The notes beneath the pieces are model-generated. The model searched no databases, had not been told where the DNA came from, and saw nothing but the letters and a program-made list of their open reading frames with translations. A DNA stretch of 64,000 bases from Lophium mytilinum (taxonomy: Eukaryota; Ascomycota; Dothideomycetes; Mytilinidiales; Mytilinidiaceae): positions 1,382,730 to 1,446,729 of the forward strand of contig MU004199.1 in NCBI GenBank assembly GCA_010093605.1. Direction: 5' to 3'. Positions within the stretch are counted from its first letter, which is position 1; each line of letters opens with the position of its first letter. The position numbers and the translations under genes are program-made. This document shows, piece by piece, positions 1-12,319 of this stretch.

Positions 1-3000
1 CACGACCCGCTCTCAGGGCAGCATATGTCTCGGGGAGGCGAAATGCACCCGTGGTTCGCGTGGAAAACTTGTCTAACCGCGGTTTCACAGACAATCCAAA
101 GCAGATCTACCACTGCGACTTTCCCGAGTGCCACCGCTCCTTCGTCCGCCAGGACCTATGTGCCCGCCACAAGGAGAGACACACGGCGCGAGGCTCGCAG
201 CTGCTGCGCAAGGACACATTCATGCACAATATCAACCCTATTGTGACCGCCGCTATGGCGCCGAAGAACCAGCCTGGGAACCTTGGCAAGATGGTGAGGG
301 CCTCCCCCACGGCAAGACCCCCCCTGAGGGATTTTAGGACTCTCACTGACGTCCTGCAGATTCAGCAGGGACCACCGGAACGATCCTTTGCGATGCAGTC
401 TCCTGCGTCTGCCGTGCCCAGCTCAGGCACTGCGGGCTCGGAAATCTCCCCGCCGCTGGACCCTACGCTGCACTCTCCAGCATCTGATATAGCCGCGCGG
501 CAGGTGCACAATCCCCTGAACCGCACGCGGAGTGACGACAACTACCGCGGGCCTGATGCCAAGCCCTACGATATGGCTTCTCGGCCTCCAGGAACGTTCG
601 GACCGCCTCATCCGCGACAGTCCAGCTTCGGGTCCTTCAACAATGTCCGGCCTCAGGTCTCGCCGCATATGAGCAACGGGACTAACTTCTCGCGACCCGA
701 TCTGCGGACCCAGACCTCGAACTTGACATCCTACGGCTCGAATTCGCCATACAACTCGGCCACAACGCCTGCACAGTCCTACCCCACTTCGGCACCCGTC
801 AACAGTTCGTACCCATCACAATCGCCCTCTGCATACCAGCCACAGCAGAACTTCCCGCCGTTTTCTTCTCTGCCGCCTCCAGAGTATGCAACGATGACGC
901 AAGCTCCAGCCGCACGAGATCAGGACACTTCGTCCTACAACGGGACCTCTGGGCCGACCCCAATGAGCGGAATGGAGAACACGTCCTCCGGCGACACGAG
1001 GATGAATGGCGTCTCTGAAGCGCAGTTCGTGGAGAACATGACCCCGTCGTATGCCATGCCCGTGTTTGGCGGCGACGGATATAGCCGCTCTCCTTTTGCT
1101 ATGGCAGACGACTTTGCAGCGTGGCTGTTCAACGACTCCAACTCCTTCGGCGGTCCTGGCACGTCTCCGATGGGATATCCAGCTGGCGGCGGTGGTGTTG
1201 GAAACGCAATAGGCGGTGCTTCTCAGATCGGCCTGCAAGCACCGTACTTCAACTATGATCCCGTAGTCAGTGGTTACTACAACCAGCCTGCACCTCCGCA
1301 GCACCCCATGGCTGTCAACAGCATTCTCGATACTAGCTTACCAGAATCTGCGCTCTCCGAGGACAAGAGGCAACAGCTGTTGGATCTGATCATGGGCCGC
1401 TTCAACGAAACCGATCATGCGCCCGTCAAGAAACAGAAAGATGAGATCTGCGACGGCAATAAAGAGGACGACAACCATGTTCTCAGCCTGCATATGATGC
1501 AGACCTACATTGGCTCCTTCTGGGTTCATTTCCATCCGCAGCTACCGATACTGCATCGGCCAACGTTCAACGCAGCATCATGTCCCGATCTCCTGCTGTT
1601 GGCTATGATGTCTCTGGGTGCGTCGTGCTTAGACAAGACCTACGGACATGAGAAAGCGCAAGCGTGCTCTCAGCTGTCAAACTTCTTAGCGTGGCACTTG
1701 CGCTGGGAGATATTCGTAAGTATCAGCTGTCTATACTGCTCTGCATTCAAACTGACTTATTCTTGCAGATGGATGCAGATTTCCGCCCGCCAGCCAAGCT
1801 GTGGGTCTTCCAGGCACTTTTGCTGCTTGAGATGTTCGAAAAGATGTACTCAACACGTCCGCTACACGAGAGAGCGCACATACATCATGCCACCACGCTT
1901 ACGCTGATGCGGAGAGGCTCTTCGTTGATTGGGAGGTCGGCCATGGACTCACCACCCAGCGTCAAGGACGCAAAGGTTGGGGTGAATGGCAACCATCCCT
2001 CTGGGACTCATACTCCGGACGAATGGTGGAATCACTGGATCACTAACGAGGCCACAAGGCGTGCTGCTTTTGCTGCCTTCGTCATGGACTCGATTCATGC
2101 AACTATGGTAAGTCCAAACTCCTGATAGAGAGGAGGAGCCTTCGCTAATGGACTCAGTTTGGTCATTCTGCCGTTATGGTTGCTCACGAGATGCGGTTGC
2201 CACTGCCCTGTGATGAAGCGCTCTGGTCTGCAACGAGCAGCTCAGAGGTTGGTCGAGTAGAAGCCAGCCTTCACTCGAACGGCATCAAGCCCGTCACATT
2301 CCTAGACGGATTGAAGAAGACGCTGAATGGAACCAGCGTGCGGACTAACAGTTTCGGAAGGACGATCCTCATGGCGGGCTTGCTGTCCGTTTCCTGGCAT
2401 ATGAACCAACGAGACCTTCAAGTCAGCAGCCTAGGTGTATCACAGGCACTGGGCGGCCGCGACAAATGGCGAGGCTCCCTCACTCGAGCATTCGACTTCT
2501 GGAAACAGGACTTCGACACCTCCCTCGCAGGTCACAAAGACGGGCCCAATGCGTACCAGTCCTACCACCACTACGACGAGGACAATGTCTTCGAGAGCCG
2601 TACGGTCCTCCACCACATGGCTCACATGGCAATGCATGTCGACATCGTAGACTGCCAGATCTACGCTGGTGCCACAAGGTTACTAGGCCGATCCATAACG
2701 CCTCAAGACTACAACGGCGCTCAGCGGCGCATGAAGGAGACATGGGCGCCGACAGCTCGTGCCCGCGACGCGACATTCTACGCACTCCAGTTCCTCTCCA
2801 AAGTCCTGGTGCCGGACGAAAGCAGCCACAACGCGACATCCTCCAGTACGCTCCCATTCGACTACAACGCTCGCGACGACTGTCTCCTGAACCGCCCCTG
2901 GGTGCTGTACTTCGCAACCCTCATTGTGTGGAGCTACGGCTACGCGCTCGACGGGCCGATCAAGTCGGCGTACCGGCTGCCAACGCACGAGGACAAGGTG

Positions 3001-3207
3001 CGCGATATGCAGATCTTCCTACGCAGAGCGCTACGGGATGTCCGGGCGCCGGATGATCTGGCCAAGATGCAGAACCGAAACGCATGCCTGGGGCTGCTCG
3101 TGCTTATGCGCGACATGTTCCGCAAGACGCGGTGGGAGTTGCTGCATGAGGCGAGCAATTTGCTGACCAAGTGTATTGATATGCTCGTTCCGGGAGCGGG
3201 GATGTAA
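1..3207 (+). CDS. C2H2 zinc-finger / Fungal_trans transcription factor, 5' partial
   Basis: Nuclear DNA-binding regulator by family. Exons run from before the window to 1715, 1769-2107 and 2158-3207. The introns (53 and 50 nt) have GTAAGT donors and CAG acceptors, and all phases are 0. The frame is open to the left edge, so the start lies outside; a second finger may precede. Visible is one C2H2 finger (CDFPEC...HKERH), then about 400 residues of Ser/Pro/Asn/Gln-rich low-complexity sequence. A Fungal_trans-type region follows, with the motifs GSFWVHFHPQLPILHRPTF and MFGHSAVMVAHEMRLPLPCDEALW spanning the exon 2/3 junction, and a helical C-terminus. About 1030 residues are visible. The finger-plus-Fungal_trans arrangement resembles AmdX/Adr1/Klf1-type regulators. 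The target genes cannot be read from sequence, so no symbol is given. Confidence 0.88.
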
Positions 3208-4532
3208 AAAGAGGAAGCGGGTACGGCGGTGGTTGGTAATGGATTCTGGAAACTGGAGTTGGGTGTTCTGTTGTACACTACTCATTTCTTCTTTCACCGT
3301 TGGGTCTGGTCGCGTATTGGGAGAGGATATGATTTTGCAGTCCGGGTGGGGACGGGAGGGAGGGGGGGACGGGGGAGAAGTTTATGGTTGACGACGGGCA
3401 CGCGGACAACGACGTGGATGTGGGAAAAGCCTGTGAATGTTTGAAAGGCGGATGTATAGGTCTGATATGGGAGGGGGCCGGTCTTTTCTGAGTGGCTTTT
3501 TGAACTATACCCCACAACGCGAGGGTGGTGAGCGATATTTTTGTGTCCAAGTTTTAGGGGGATTTATTTTTGAAGTAAGCATATGCCGATGAGTGTGTAA
3601 ATAGAAAGCAGCTGCAGAGTCAATTTTGGTCTCGACTGATCTTGGATGATGTCTACTTCATGTCTGGGTGATGAAACTGTGTTATGTTGGAGTCTATTAC
3701 TTTGTCTTGGTATCAGCTTTTAGCACGACAGACCGGTACATGTCCTTGTTCCAAGAGTAGCTGGGATATTAGCCAAATATACCAGCCTACGATCAGGAGA
3801 ATTTGAATCATTCAGCTCATTTGAGCTAGTAGAAATCTATCTCATTGTATGTCCACCTTTTGGTTAAATACTGCGTGCACAACATGTTGTTAATAGGTTG
3901 AAGCGTTCCAGTAGCGGATACCAATGAAGCTTGACTGCCATATTGCATGTCTCTCCCCTTCTGGATACGAATATAAGGAGCCTGCGAAGCCCTCCCAATC
4001 TTCGAGGCCTCAATGTACTTGTGTCGGCCCTCTTCTCTTCGTATTGTCAAGCGCTCTATTGCAGCCTCGTAGAACCCAGCTTCAGGCCGTCGAGGTAGAG
4101 GTATGCTGTCCGTGGTGTGGTATATCTATTGGCCACTTTCTTGCTGTCGCTATCAAGTCCCTTGTTGCCAACTAATTCGAGTGTTGCGTCTCGTTTCATC
4201 GGGAGAAGGAGGAGCGTAGGCTGTCCCATAGGGTTTGGTTAACGAAACTGGGCAGCAATTAGTGATACCCCTTTCCCTGTAGCTCCGGTCAATGCAATGT
4301 GCCCCCGTTTGACTTTGCAGATGGTCTTGCCTCCGATGAGTTGTGTGTTGGTCCCCCTTATATCACCGTCCGGTACCACCGCCAGCACTATCCCCTATGG
4401 CCTTGTCCATCCGACAACGACGGACTAAACTGTTCGGCCTCGTCGTCTCTCAGTGTTCCCCGTTAGAACCTGTGTGCCTTCCTCCCCTGATTCCCAGCGC
4501 GCGCGAAGATTGAGAGCATATTTCAACGGAAG
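3208..4532. other. Intergenic, no gene seen
   Basis: This is the 3' flank of the regulator gene. No open frame has coding character on either strand, and no RNA gene was recognised. Composition is ordinary. Confidence 0.6.
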
Positions 4533-5010
4533 GGGGAGCAGCGGCGGTACAGAGGCCCTGAAGGCTGTGGATGGAGCTGTCGCGGATATACAATGGCCTC
4601 CAGCTGTTATTGTCGTCTCCTTCCCACCTATCCCGAAGATCTTGAGGTCTCGTGTTGATAGCTGAGGAGCAGAGGCGGTACTGCTGGCCCAGGGTGATAG
4701 GGGAAGCTCTCGCAGATGCCCAGGGGCCCCCAGATATCATTGTCCCCTGTTTTCCAGCCATCTCGAGATCTTGAGCTCTTGTATTGATGGATGAGGAGCG
4801 AACGCGGTGCCGGTGGGCTCATGGCGATCGAGGTGCGCTCGCTGATGGTCAGTGACCGCCAGACGATGTCTTCTTCAGGTTTCAGCTGGCCCAACGATCT
4901 TGGGTCCTTATATCGAAGAATGAGGAGGTAGGGAGGTGTTGGCGATGGTTGAGGAGCTTCTAGTGTGAAGGCGGCGCCGCTGGTCTGGCCCATACTCATT
5001 TGTAGTCTTG
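4533..5010. repeat. Decayed ~130-bp tandem repeat, about 3.5 copies
   Basis: Copies begin near 4533, 4664, 4793 and 4922, each opening with a GAGGAG(C/G)-like block. Later shared blocks include CCAGA, GATCTTG(A/G)G and TTGTATTGAT. The spacing of the last copies is exactly 129 bp, i.e. 43 codons, and the minus strand stays open across them (4628-4999) as a diverged 43-residue repeat with recurring LL-(I/S)-x-x-(Y/H) and W-x-x-L-x-I blocks. I see no start, splice logic or family match, so this may be a relic of a repeat-protein gene or a plain minisatellite. Confidence 0.6.
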
Positions 5011-5601
5011 CGGATGAGAGGTGCTTCTCGGCGGTCTTCCACAGTAGACCAAGGAGAATCTAGATGCGCTGGGTGTTGAGTATCGTCAGCGCAGCCAAAA
5101 GGGGGATGAATGAGGTGTCTCTTGGAGTTGAGAGCTGAACATTCTCTCCATCGGCGCAAGGAGGACGATGGCGCCTGCCGGCCCTCCACGCGCGCTGGTC
5201 CATACCCAGGAAGGAGATTTCTGGATCGTGGGGATCGAGTCGCTAGCTGCCGCGGCTGTCGATGCTCCCCCCTGTCCCCGCGCCGTTGGTGTGGAGAAAG
5301 TGACAGGCATTGATCGTGGGGGTTCCGAGGAGGGGCACGAGCTTGATCTCCTGCATTCAGGCGCAGGATAGCTTGAACACTTCGATATTATGAGAGTAGA
5401 CGATTCTCTAGAGCTAGTGAAGCTTCACGCATCCATTTGCACTCTCCCCCGAAGCTGTAGACCCAGCGCCGTGCTTCAGGACATCTCTTCTTGAACCTGC
5501 TTCTACCCGAGCACCCCGCCCGCCCTGCCTTAGTCCCCCGCCTCAACTCTACACACTCTCCCTCATCCACCATCCACCATCGTCAGAGCTGCATTACCAC
5601 A

Positions 5602-5940
5602 AGATACTGCGCGTCCTTGAGTGTCTGGCTGAAGACAAGTGTCCGTTCTTGTCTGGAGTCAGCCTTGAGGGGCTATCCGCGATCGATCCTTGCTTCAGAG
5701 CTGATCTCCTCGTCCAACAACAGCCACCTCTTCTCCGTCTTCATCTCCAAAGCTCCACAACCACGAGATACTGCGTATCCTTGACTGCCTAGCTGAAGAC
5801 AAGAGACATTCCTTGTCAGGAGTCAGGCTTGAGGTGCCATCCGCGAGCGATCTTCGGATTCAAAGCTTCTTGGCCGTAACAACTACATCCTCCTCCGGCA
5901 GCGACCACTGATCTTTCCCGCTTTCATCTTCGAAGCTTCA
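5602..5940. repeat. ~164-bp tandem duplication
   Basis: The block AGATACTGC(G)...CTTGA(G/C)TG at 5602 recurs at 5766. In both copies it is followed by GCTGAAGACAAG, then TCAG(C/G)CTTGAGG, CATCCGCGA-like and CTTCATCT(C/T) segments. A weaker third start may lie near 5949. It sits upstream of the next gene, in probable promoter or 5' UTR. Confidence 0.65.
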
Positions 5941-6373
5941 GCGACAGCAAGACTCTGCACCTCCTTTACCGCTCGCCCTAGACCATAACCTCTCTTTTAC
6001 CAGTGGACAAGTCGAGAGGCCATCAGCACGCAGCCCTCTATCGTGAGCTTCATCGCGCCAAACACACACTCTCTCAACACCAGCAGCTTCACTCCGCTAG
6101 CTAGCATCGTTACTTCAAGCGCGCCAACACTCTGACGATCGAAACAACTCTTCTTGGTCTAAGCAAGACATTCCAGAACCACCGCGTTGTCTGTCTGTCG
6201 CCCAGTCCCTCGAACAACCATCAAGTCGTCAACAACGACAACGATTCCTTAGATCTGCTTCCCCAAGATCTTCTGCGACCTTGAGACTTTAACAGCACAC
6301 CTTGACTATCGAGACACATCTTGGATAGCATATCATGACCTTCTGACCGCTGCAAATATTGCGTTCAACACTG
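5941..6373 (+). other. Upstream region / probable 5' UTR of the next gene
   Basis: Pyrimidine- and CA-rich DNA (many ACAACA and CATC runs) with no coding frame, typical of a fungal leader. A splice donor immediately follows it. Confidence 0.45.
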
Positions 6374-6455
6374 GTAAGTGGACTACAGCATCATCCTACG
6401 GCTCTTGTTCCACTCCTGGCATATATTCAACGTGGTCACTGATGATATCTCACAG
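6374..6455 (+). other. Probable 5' UTR intron
   Basis: Donor GTAAGTGG and acceptor TCTCACAG bound an 82-nt segment with an ACTGAT branch-like site, about 160 nt before the next ATG. The flanks are leader-like. Confidence 0.45.
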
Positions 6456-6614
6456 AGATTCAGCTTTCTGAAACGACGCCTACAATCAAACCAAAGCTTG
6501 GCCTCAGTCCGCGCATCTACATCAACCAGCATTATCTCTCACACGACCCTCGCTGTCACCAGATACAACCTCTGAACACCCCTGAACTTCCGCTTCCGAG
6601 AACAATAAGCAATC

Positions 6615-9216
6615 ATGTCTCAGCTGCGATTCAAATCAGCTACGTTGGCGAACACTCTGGCCCTGCGCCCGGCCACACGCCCTCTCATGATAGTCTGCGC
6701 CCAAGGCCGCTTCTTCTCCTATACCAATTGTGTGCAAGGCAAAGAATGGAAGAACGGATGCAGCAAAGGCTACATCTACAAGCCGAAAGGGCTGATCGAG
6801 CCTAAGTGGGATGAACTTCAGAAGATGATGAAGTGGCGAAGCCTGTCCTTCAACGAGTACTTCCAGTCCATCTTCGGAAGCCCGGACCCAAGGATGGCGA
6901 AGCGGGAATGGTATCAATGGGTGAAAGCAACCCCGGACCGCTACACGAGGGAGGAGATTAGAGCGAAAGAGTTGGAGGCCATCCACCGCGAGATCCACGA
7001 ATCGCTTCGATTCATCGAAGAGTGGGCTAAGAACTACTCGAACCTCTGCGCGAAAATGGCCATGAAGAAGGTGGGCGAAGTTCTGGGTGGCAATGTTACT
7101 GGACAGACACTCTTTGAGGAACATCGAGAAGGAGACCCGGTGCTGGACGCCCAGTTGGAGACTCGGATGCGCAGCTACGTCGATAGGATGCTGAACGCCG
7201 CGCGACTTTCGGAAGAGACTGGCGAGACGATAACAGTGCCCAAATTCGGGTCAGTGTCCGATCTTCGTAGACAGTCACGAGAGAGGTACGGAAGTACCTT
7301 CAAGGAGGCGGAAGGGCTAGCAGAGTACAAGAAGAAGTACTCTGATCTGATGCCTCCGGCAGAAGAGGCGGCAGATCCAGCGGGTCGTGTCTACGATCCG
7401 ATATCGCAACGGATGGTGCCCGTGGCTGGGGGGGCGGGAGAGGGGGTGAAGGCCCCCAAAGAGGGTGAGATGGAGGAGAGTGAGGTATGTCAAATCTTGA
7501 GAGCAAAGTTGAGAGGGAAGAAATGCTAATATTGACATGTAGGAGGCGAAGAAGAAGGGCCCCAGCGAGGGCGGAGAAGATGACAAAAGCAAGGTTCGTT
7601 CGAATGAAATGTGGCCCAATACGCAGCATCGTGACTACATGCTGCGAATTGAGCACATGAAAAAGACATTAAAGATCTGGACGGAACAGAAAACTGGAAC
7701 GTCCTCCGAGGCTTGTTCCTCGCCGCTAGCCGAAGCTACAAAAGACGCAATTCAAAGGCCATTGCTAACAAACTTTGACAGGGAGACTGAGACTGCGGAG
7801 AGTGGCCCCCTCATGCTGGGGCACGGGGAAGAGAGGGGAGAGGTGAGGGGAGATCTGCGGGGCGATGGTGGGTCGGCGGGGGAAGGGAATGGGAATCATA
7901 AAGAAAAGCTATACGATTTGACGAGAGACGTGAAGAATACGAAGGTCACTCCACAAACCCAAGGTAGCAGTCGCTGCTCGCCGTCTCCTTCTGTGAATTC
8001 TGTTCCTAGTGCTTTGTCTTCCAAATCAGCAACGCAGATTGAGGCTCTGTCCGCTGGTAAAGATACTGTGCTTGCAGATTCTGGAAGTGCCTCGATACCG
8101 GAATCGATTACGAATTACGCTACAAAGGTCGCCGAGATATCCAAGGCCCTGGACACGCTATCCTCGATGAATAGAGACCAAGGAAGTGGTGGAAATTCGG
8201 TCACTTCCGTACCCCAATCCATCACCGAATTCAACGCCAAAATAGCCGAACTAAAGCGGACTCTGGAGACCCTAAACCCCGTTCTCGAGCAGTCAAATGC
8301 CAAGTCAGGTTCGCCTAAATCAGACCCTCCGAAGCCATCTCCCTCACCAGTGCCTCGATTACAGTCTGCATTGGACCGAATAGCCTCTACACCAAGATCG
8401 AGGCCTAATATCTCACCGAGTGGGGAGTCACTTGGCAACGCGACTGCAGAGCTCAGGATCTCCCCAGATCCTTTACAGCATGAGCAATCTGCCAGCCCAG
8501 AGGCCCAGATCTCGAGTTCTCCTGCCCTCGATACAGAACCTCAACCTAAAACCGTGTACAAAGTCCTAGCCTACGACTCTGGCAACGACATTCTGACGAC
8601 ATCCATCACTACAACGCCACCTCGACCCGGCTGCCAGGAATCCTCTCTCAGCCTTCCTGATGCGTTATCTCTGCTCTCAAATCCGTCCAAATTCGTGCCG
8701 CATCTACCGGCAAATTTCGAGCCGGTCCTATCCTCCGCGAACCTGCTTGTCCTGCGCGAGACACCAGATATCGGAGCTCTCGAGGGGCCAGTTGGCGACG
8801 CCAACAATGACGTCGAGCCACTCCCGCACGTCCTGAACCAGGAGCGACGAGACGTAAACCCCGTCGATGGCACAACTGCCCCGTTTCCAGGAGCCGCTGT
8901 CGGCAACTATGCGAGTCCGACTGGCTTCGTGAACTACAATCAGCTGTCTCCTGTTTCTGGTGACCAGCCTCTCGATTCTGAGGCTACTGCGCAGTTGAAG
9001 GAGAAATACCATGCAAATCAGCATGATGAAGAGACTCACGAGAGAGATCGTGAGCAGTCTGGAGGTGGGCGCCACCGATCCGGGAGAAGATCGCACGGGA
9101 GAGGGGAGAGACGATCACACGGTGGAGCCGCTTCGGTGGCAAAGACTGCCATTGTGGGGGTTAGTGCTTGTTATATAGCTGGCGTTGCGGGGGAGGTTGT
9201 AGAGCCGCGGAGGTAG
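6615..9216 (+). CDS. Uncharacterised large protein with N-terminal presequence and C-terminal hydrophobic segment
   Basis: Two exons, 6615-7484 and 7543-9216; the 58-nt intron has GTATGT, branch GCTAAT and acceptor GTAG, phase 0. The product is about 847 residues. The first 35 residues are Arg/Ser/Thr/Ala-rich without acidic residues, like a mitochondrial presequence. A helical, Trp/Lys/Glu-rich region follows (about 45-170; WDELQKMMKWRSLSFNEYF), then a long Ser/Pro-rich region. Around residues 460-530 a roughly 40-residue unit is duplicated (PESITNYATKVAEISKALDT and PQSITEFNAKIAELKRTLET), probably coiled coil. The C-terminus has an Arg/His/Gly-rich patch and one short hydrophobic helix. I recognise no family. 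The second exon carries no recognisable domain, so the splice is supported by frame continuity only. Confidence 0.7.
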
Positions 9217-10923
9217 GGGATGGGGCGCATAGTGGGAGTAAAGGGGGCTTGAAAGTGGTTACATTTTTACGCTCAGGCTATGAATGTTGGACTGTATGAT
9301 TTAAGACGTGGAGTAGATCTCCAACTCTGGGTAAGGGGCAATCTCGACTTCTTCATCTATTGAATTTTAGGAGAATGTAAATAGGCTGGTATGATATTAA
9401 GATTGGACACTCACTTGCCACTGTCTAATAAGCTTCATCGAGGGATTAGAGGCCTGAATGTGATGTAAAGTGCACACAGTTCTGTATCTGACCGGCTTCC
9501 AAACGATAACAGTTCCTTTTCTATGGACAGGCGTCCGTATCGCGGAACCAAAGTAACGTCATGGCTAGGAAAGGTCAAAGCAGACCCGGGACTGAGGATT
9601 TCTTCCACTCACTCATCGCCGTCAGGGGTGTCCTGGGGGACTGCCTTGAGTTTGAAGGCAATGTAATGCTCGTTGCCCGCGAAACTAGACGTGAGAATTC
9701 AACGTGACTCAGTGCCTTTTTATCGCCGTCAGACGTGCCCCGTATGTTCATCTAAATCCCGGAGGTAAAGTAATAAATGCAAGGCCTAGATAAGACATAA
9801 GCTCCCGACCCTCTCTTCCACCAGTTTATCGCCGTTGGGGGAGCTACAGCTAGCTGTTAATAACCTGAACATCTTATCATGTTTATGAAGCCGTAAAGTA
9901 GACGCGTGAATCCGGCATTTTGAAAGGCGGGTTTAGCACTATCAGAGGTGCCCTAATAGTGTGTCTTAAGGTCACGGTTAACCTAGCGTTCAAGAAGCGC
10001 TAAATTAGATGAAGGATAAAAGGGCTTCTTATCTTGAACTCACACGTAATGCAACTTTCGCGGAATGCAAAATTGAGCGTGAGGTTTCAGGACATCTTCA
10101 CATCTGTCTGCCACTGTCGGCGATGGCCAAACGGCCGATTTGAGGATTAGACATGATGTGATGTTTGTGAAGCGTTAATTCAAGCATGCGGATATTGACG
10201 GTCTTACTACGCTTATACAGTACTAGCCATACGTCTGGGCACACTGATTCATCACTGCTCGGCTCCAATCTTGCCCACTTGACACCACTGAGAGGAGTGG
10301 CCCCGCTAGTCAGCAGTCAGTGCGTCAAGGAGAAGTCTGATTTATCCTGCCTGGAACTTGATATCGCGCCTAGACTTTCAGAACTCGTTGAAATGCTCCA
10401 AGCAATACCAAACGGGTGTGCACAGACTCATGGACGTGAGGACTCTCATTGGAACTTGTTGCGCTAAACCGAGTAAGGAACCAACGCTAAGACGCTTTAA
10501 GTAATTTCAAGATCTTATCTCGCACTTTTCTGACGTGATAAATAGCGAAGGCTCATTCTTACTGAGAAACTGTTAGCAGGAAACTTTAAATATCTCTCTC
10601 AGCATCTGACAGGCCTGCACGTTTAGCCGCATCATAACGCTAACCTGTTTTCGGAGATATTGCGAAGACCAAACCCCTAAGTGATGTTAACGTTGGATTG
10701 CATCTCCTTTCGTCTAGACGATGACGTGCCTATATTACTTAGCAGAAGCTATGGCGTTCGTATATGGTACTTGTCGGCAGTAGAAGTTCGCATTTTCTCG
10801 CAGCATACTAGGACCAATCAATTCGGTCCATGATCGTCAGGAACGTACACGTTCGAGTTTAGCTCATTGAGGCTGAGAAATTTGACAATGAGAAAGTAGC
10901 GCGATAACTCTATAACTTGGGAG
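9217..10923. other. Gene-free interval
   Basis: About 1.7 kb without a convincing frame. It is AT-richer than the flanking genes and contains decayed short repeats (see 9615-9960). The only longer plus-strand frame (10186-10467) shows no protein character. Confidence 0.5.
9615..9960. repeat. Decayed ~107-bp repeat marked by ATCGCCGTC
   Basis: ATCGCCGT(C/T) occurs at 9615, 9722 and 9828, spaced 107 and 106 bp, and each is preceded by a pyrimidine/T-rich stretch. A further weak match (TATCAGAGGTGCCC) lies near 9942. Outside the marker the copies are strongly diverged. Confidence 0.4.
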
Positions 10924-10930
10924 TATAAAG
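10924..10930 (+). promoter_or_regulatory. TATA box of the aspartic protease gene
   Basis: TATAAAG lies 112 nt before the ATG at 11042. A pyrimidine/CA-rich leader (CTTCATCAACCTC) lies between them, the usual layout of a highly expressed fungal secreted-enzyme promoter. Confidence 0.5.
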
Positions 10931-11041
10931 GCACTGTGAAGGAAACTATACTCCTCATCTTCGTCAAGCTTCATCAACCTCGAGTCCCTTTCAATTCAGT
11001 ATAATTCTTGGAGTTCGTCTCCAGTTGTCCTCTCGATCGCC

Positions 11042-12319
11042 ATGAAGTCCAGATTTTCACTTCTATCCGTGGCAACGGGTTTACTGCCATGGGCTGAGGC
11101 TTACGTCTCCCTTCCTATGACCAAGCTCCTCAACTATGAGAAGAGCGGATACACTGTCAGCATCACCATAGGAACCCCTCCGCAAACCGTAATGGCTGCC
11201 ATAGACACTGGAAGCAGCGACGTCTTCCTATCCAGCTACGAGAACCCCTGGGGCTACTGTAAGCGTGCTCCCCCCATATTATCTCTCTAGACGATACTAA
11301 CTCTCCACCTAGTCAACCCAAACATCTCCACCACCTACACACCGCTCATTTCCTTGGACCCCTTCGTCTCCCGCTACGGACAAGGCAACCAAAACGGGAC
11401 TTACCTCGCCGATACCATTTCCCTCGGCGTCACCACTGAAGCCAACTTGACCATGGCTCTCATCCCGCCCCCAGGCATGGGTGGCCCGCCCTACAACCTC
11501 CTCGGTCTAGACTTTGACGACGGCGAGATGAGACCTCAGCTCGCGGAGATAGCAGCCAACTATACCATACCAGAATCCGACCTCCCCACCTACCCGAATT
11601 TTGTCACCACGCTCAAGAACCAGGGCAGCATCCGCAAGCGCGCGTACAGCCTCTATCTGAACTCGTTGAACGCGAGGTTCGGGGAACTGCTCTTCGGCGC
11701 GATCGATACCGCGAAGTTTGTGGCCCCACTCAAGTACGTGAGTATGGCGCGTAGTCCTGTCACGGGCCTGCACGACGTGATGATGGTGCCGTGGGTAGGG
11801 CTGTCAATGCGGACGGACAAGGGCACCGTACACCTGCCGCTCCCAATGAGACCAAATGCGACGTTTGATTCCGGGACGACGGTCTCGTACCTCCCGCTTG
11901 CGGCCGCGCGCCAGATCGCGGTTGAAACAGGGGCAGTGGAGCGGAATGTGAGCGGGGCGATTCGCTACTACCTCCCGTGCGACGCCGCGATGAACTTTTC
12001 GCTCAGCTATACCTTCGGCCATGGGAAGACGACGTGCGCGTCTGGTGGGCCGCGGATCGAGGTGCCGGCGAGCGAGCTCCTGTTGCCCCTGGGTGCGAAC
12101 TCTGACGCAGATGTTCCGGATCTGCCAAAGTTCGGGGGATCCAAGACGTGCACGCTGGGCATCATGGGCGAGGAAACTTATACGCCTTATGTTGGGTATT
12201 TGCTGGGTGACACGTTTATGCGAAGCGCGTATCTGGTGTATGACCTTGAGGAGAAAAAGATTGGCATAGCGCAGGCGAAGCTGAATGTGACGGAGACGGA
12301 GATTGTGGAGTTGTGTTGA
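11042..12319 (+). CDS. Secreted pepsin-like aspartic protease (family A1)
   Basis: Endopeptidase of the secretory pathway or extracellular space. Exons are 11042-11258 and 11313-12319; the 54-nt intron has donor GTAAGC, branch ACTAAC and acceptor CTAG, and splits a Phe codon. The product is 407 residues. A signal peptide occupies residues 1-20 (ends AEA). The first catalytic motif is IDTGSSD (Asp55) and the second FDSGTT (Asp near 257), so both catalytic aspartates are present. GELLFGAIDTAKF and the C-terminal GYLLGDTFMRSAYLVYDLEEKKIGIA are classic A1 landmarks. Several N-glycosylation sequons occur. There is almost no propeptide between signal and mature fold, and no C-terminal GPI signal, so a soluble secreted enzyme (candidapepsin/OPSB-like) is most likely. 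Confidence 0.93.
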
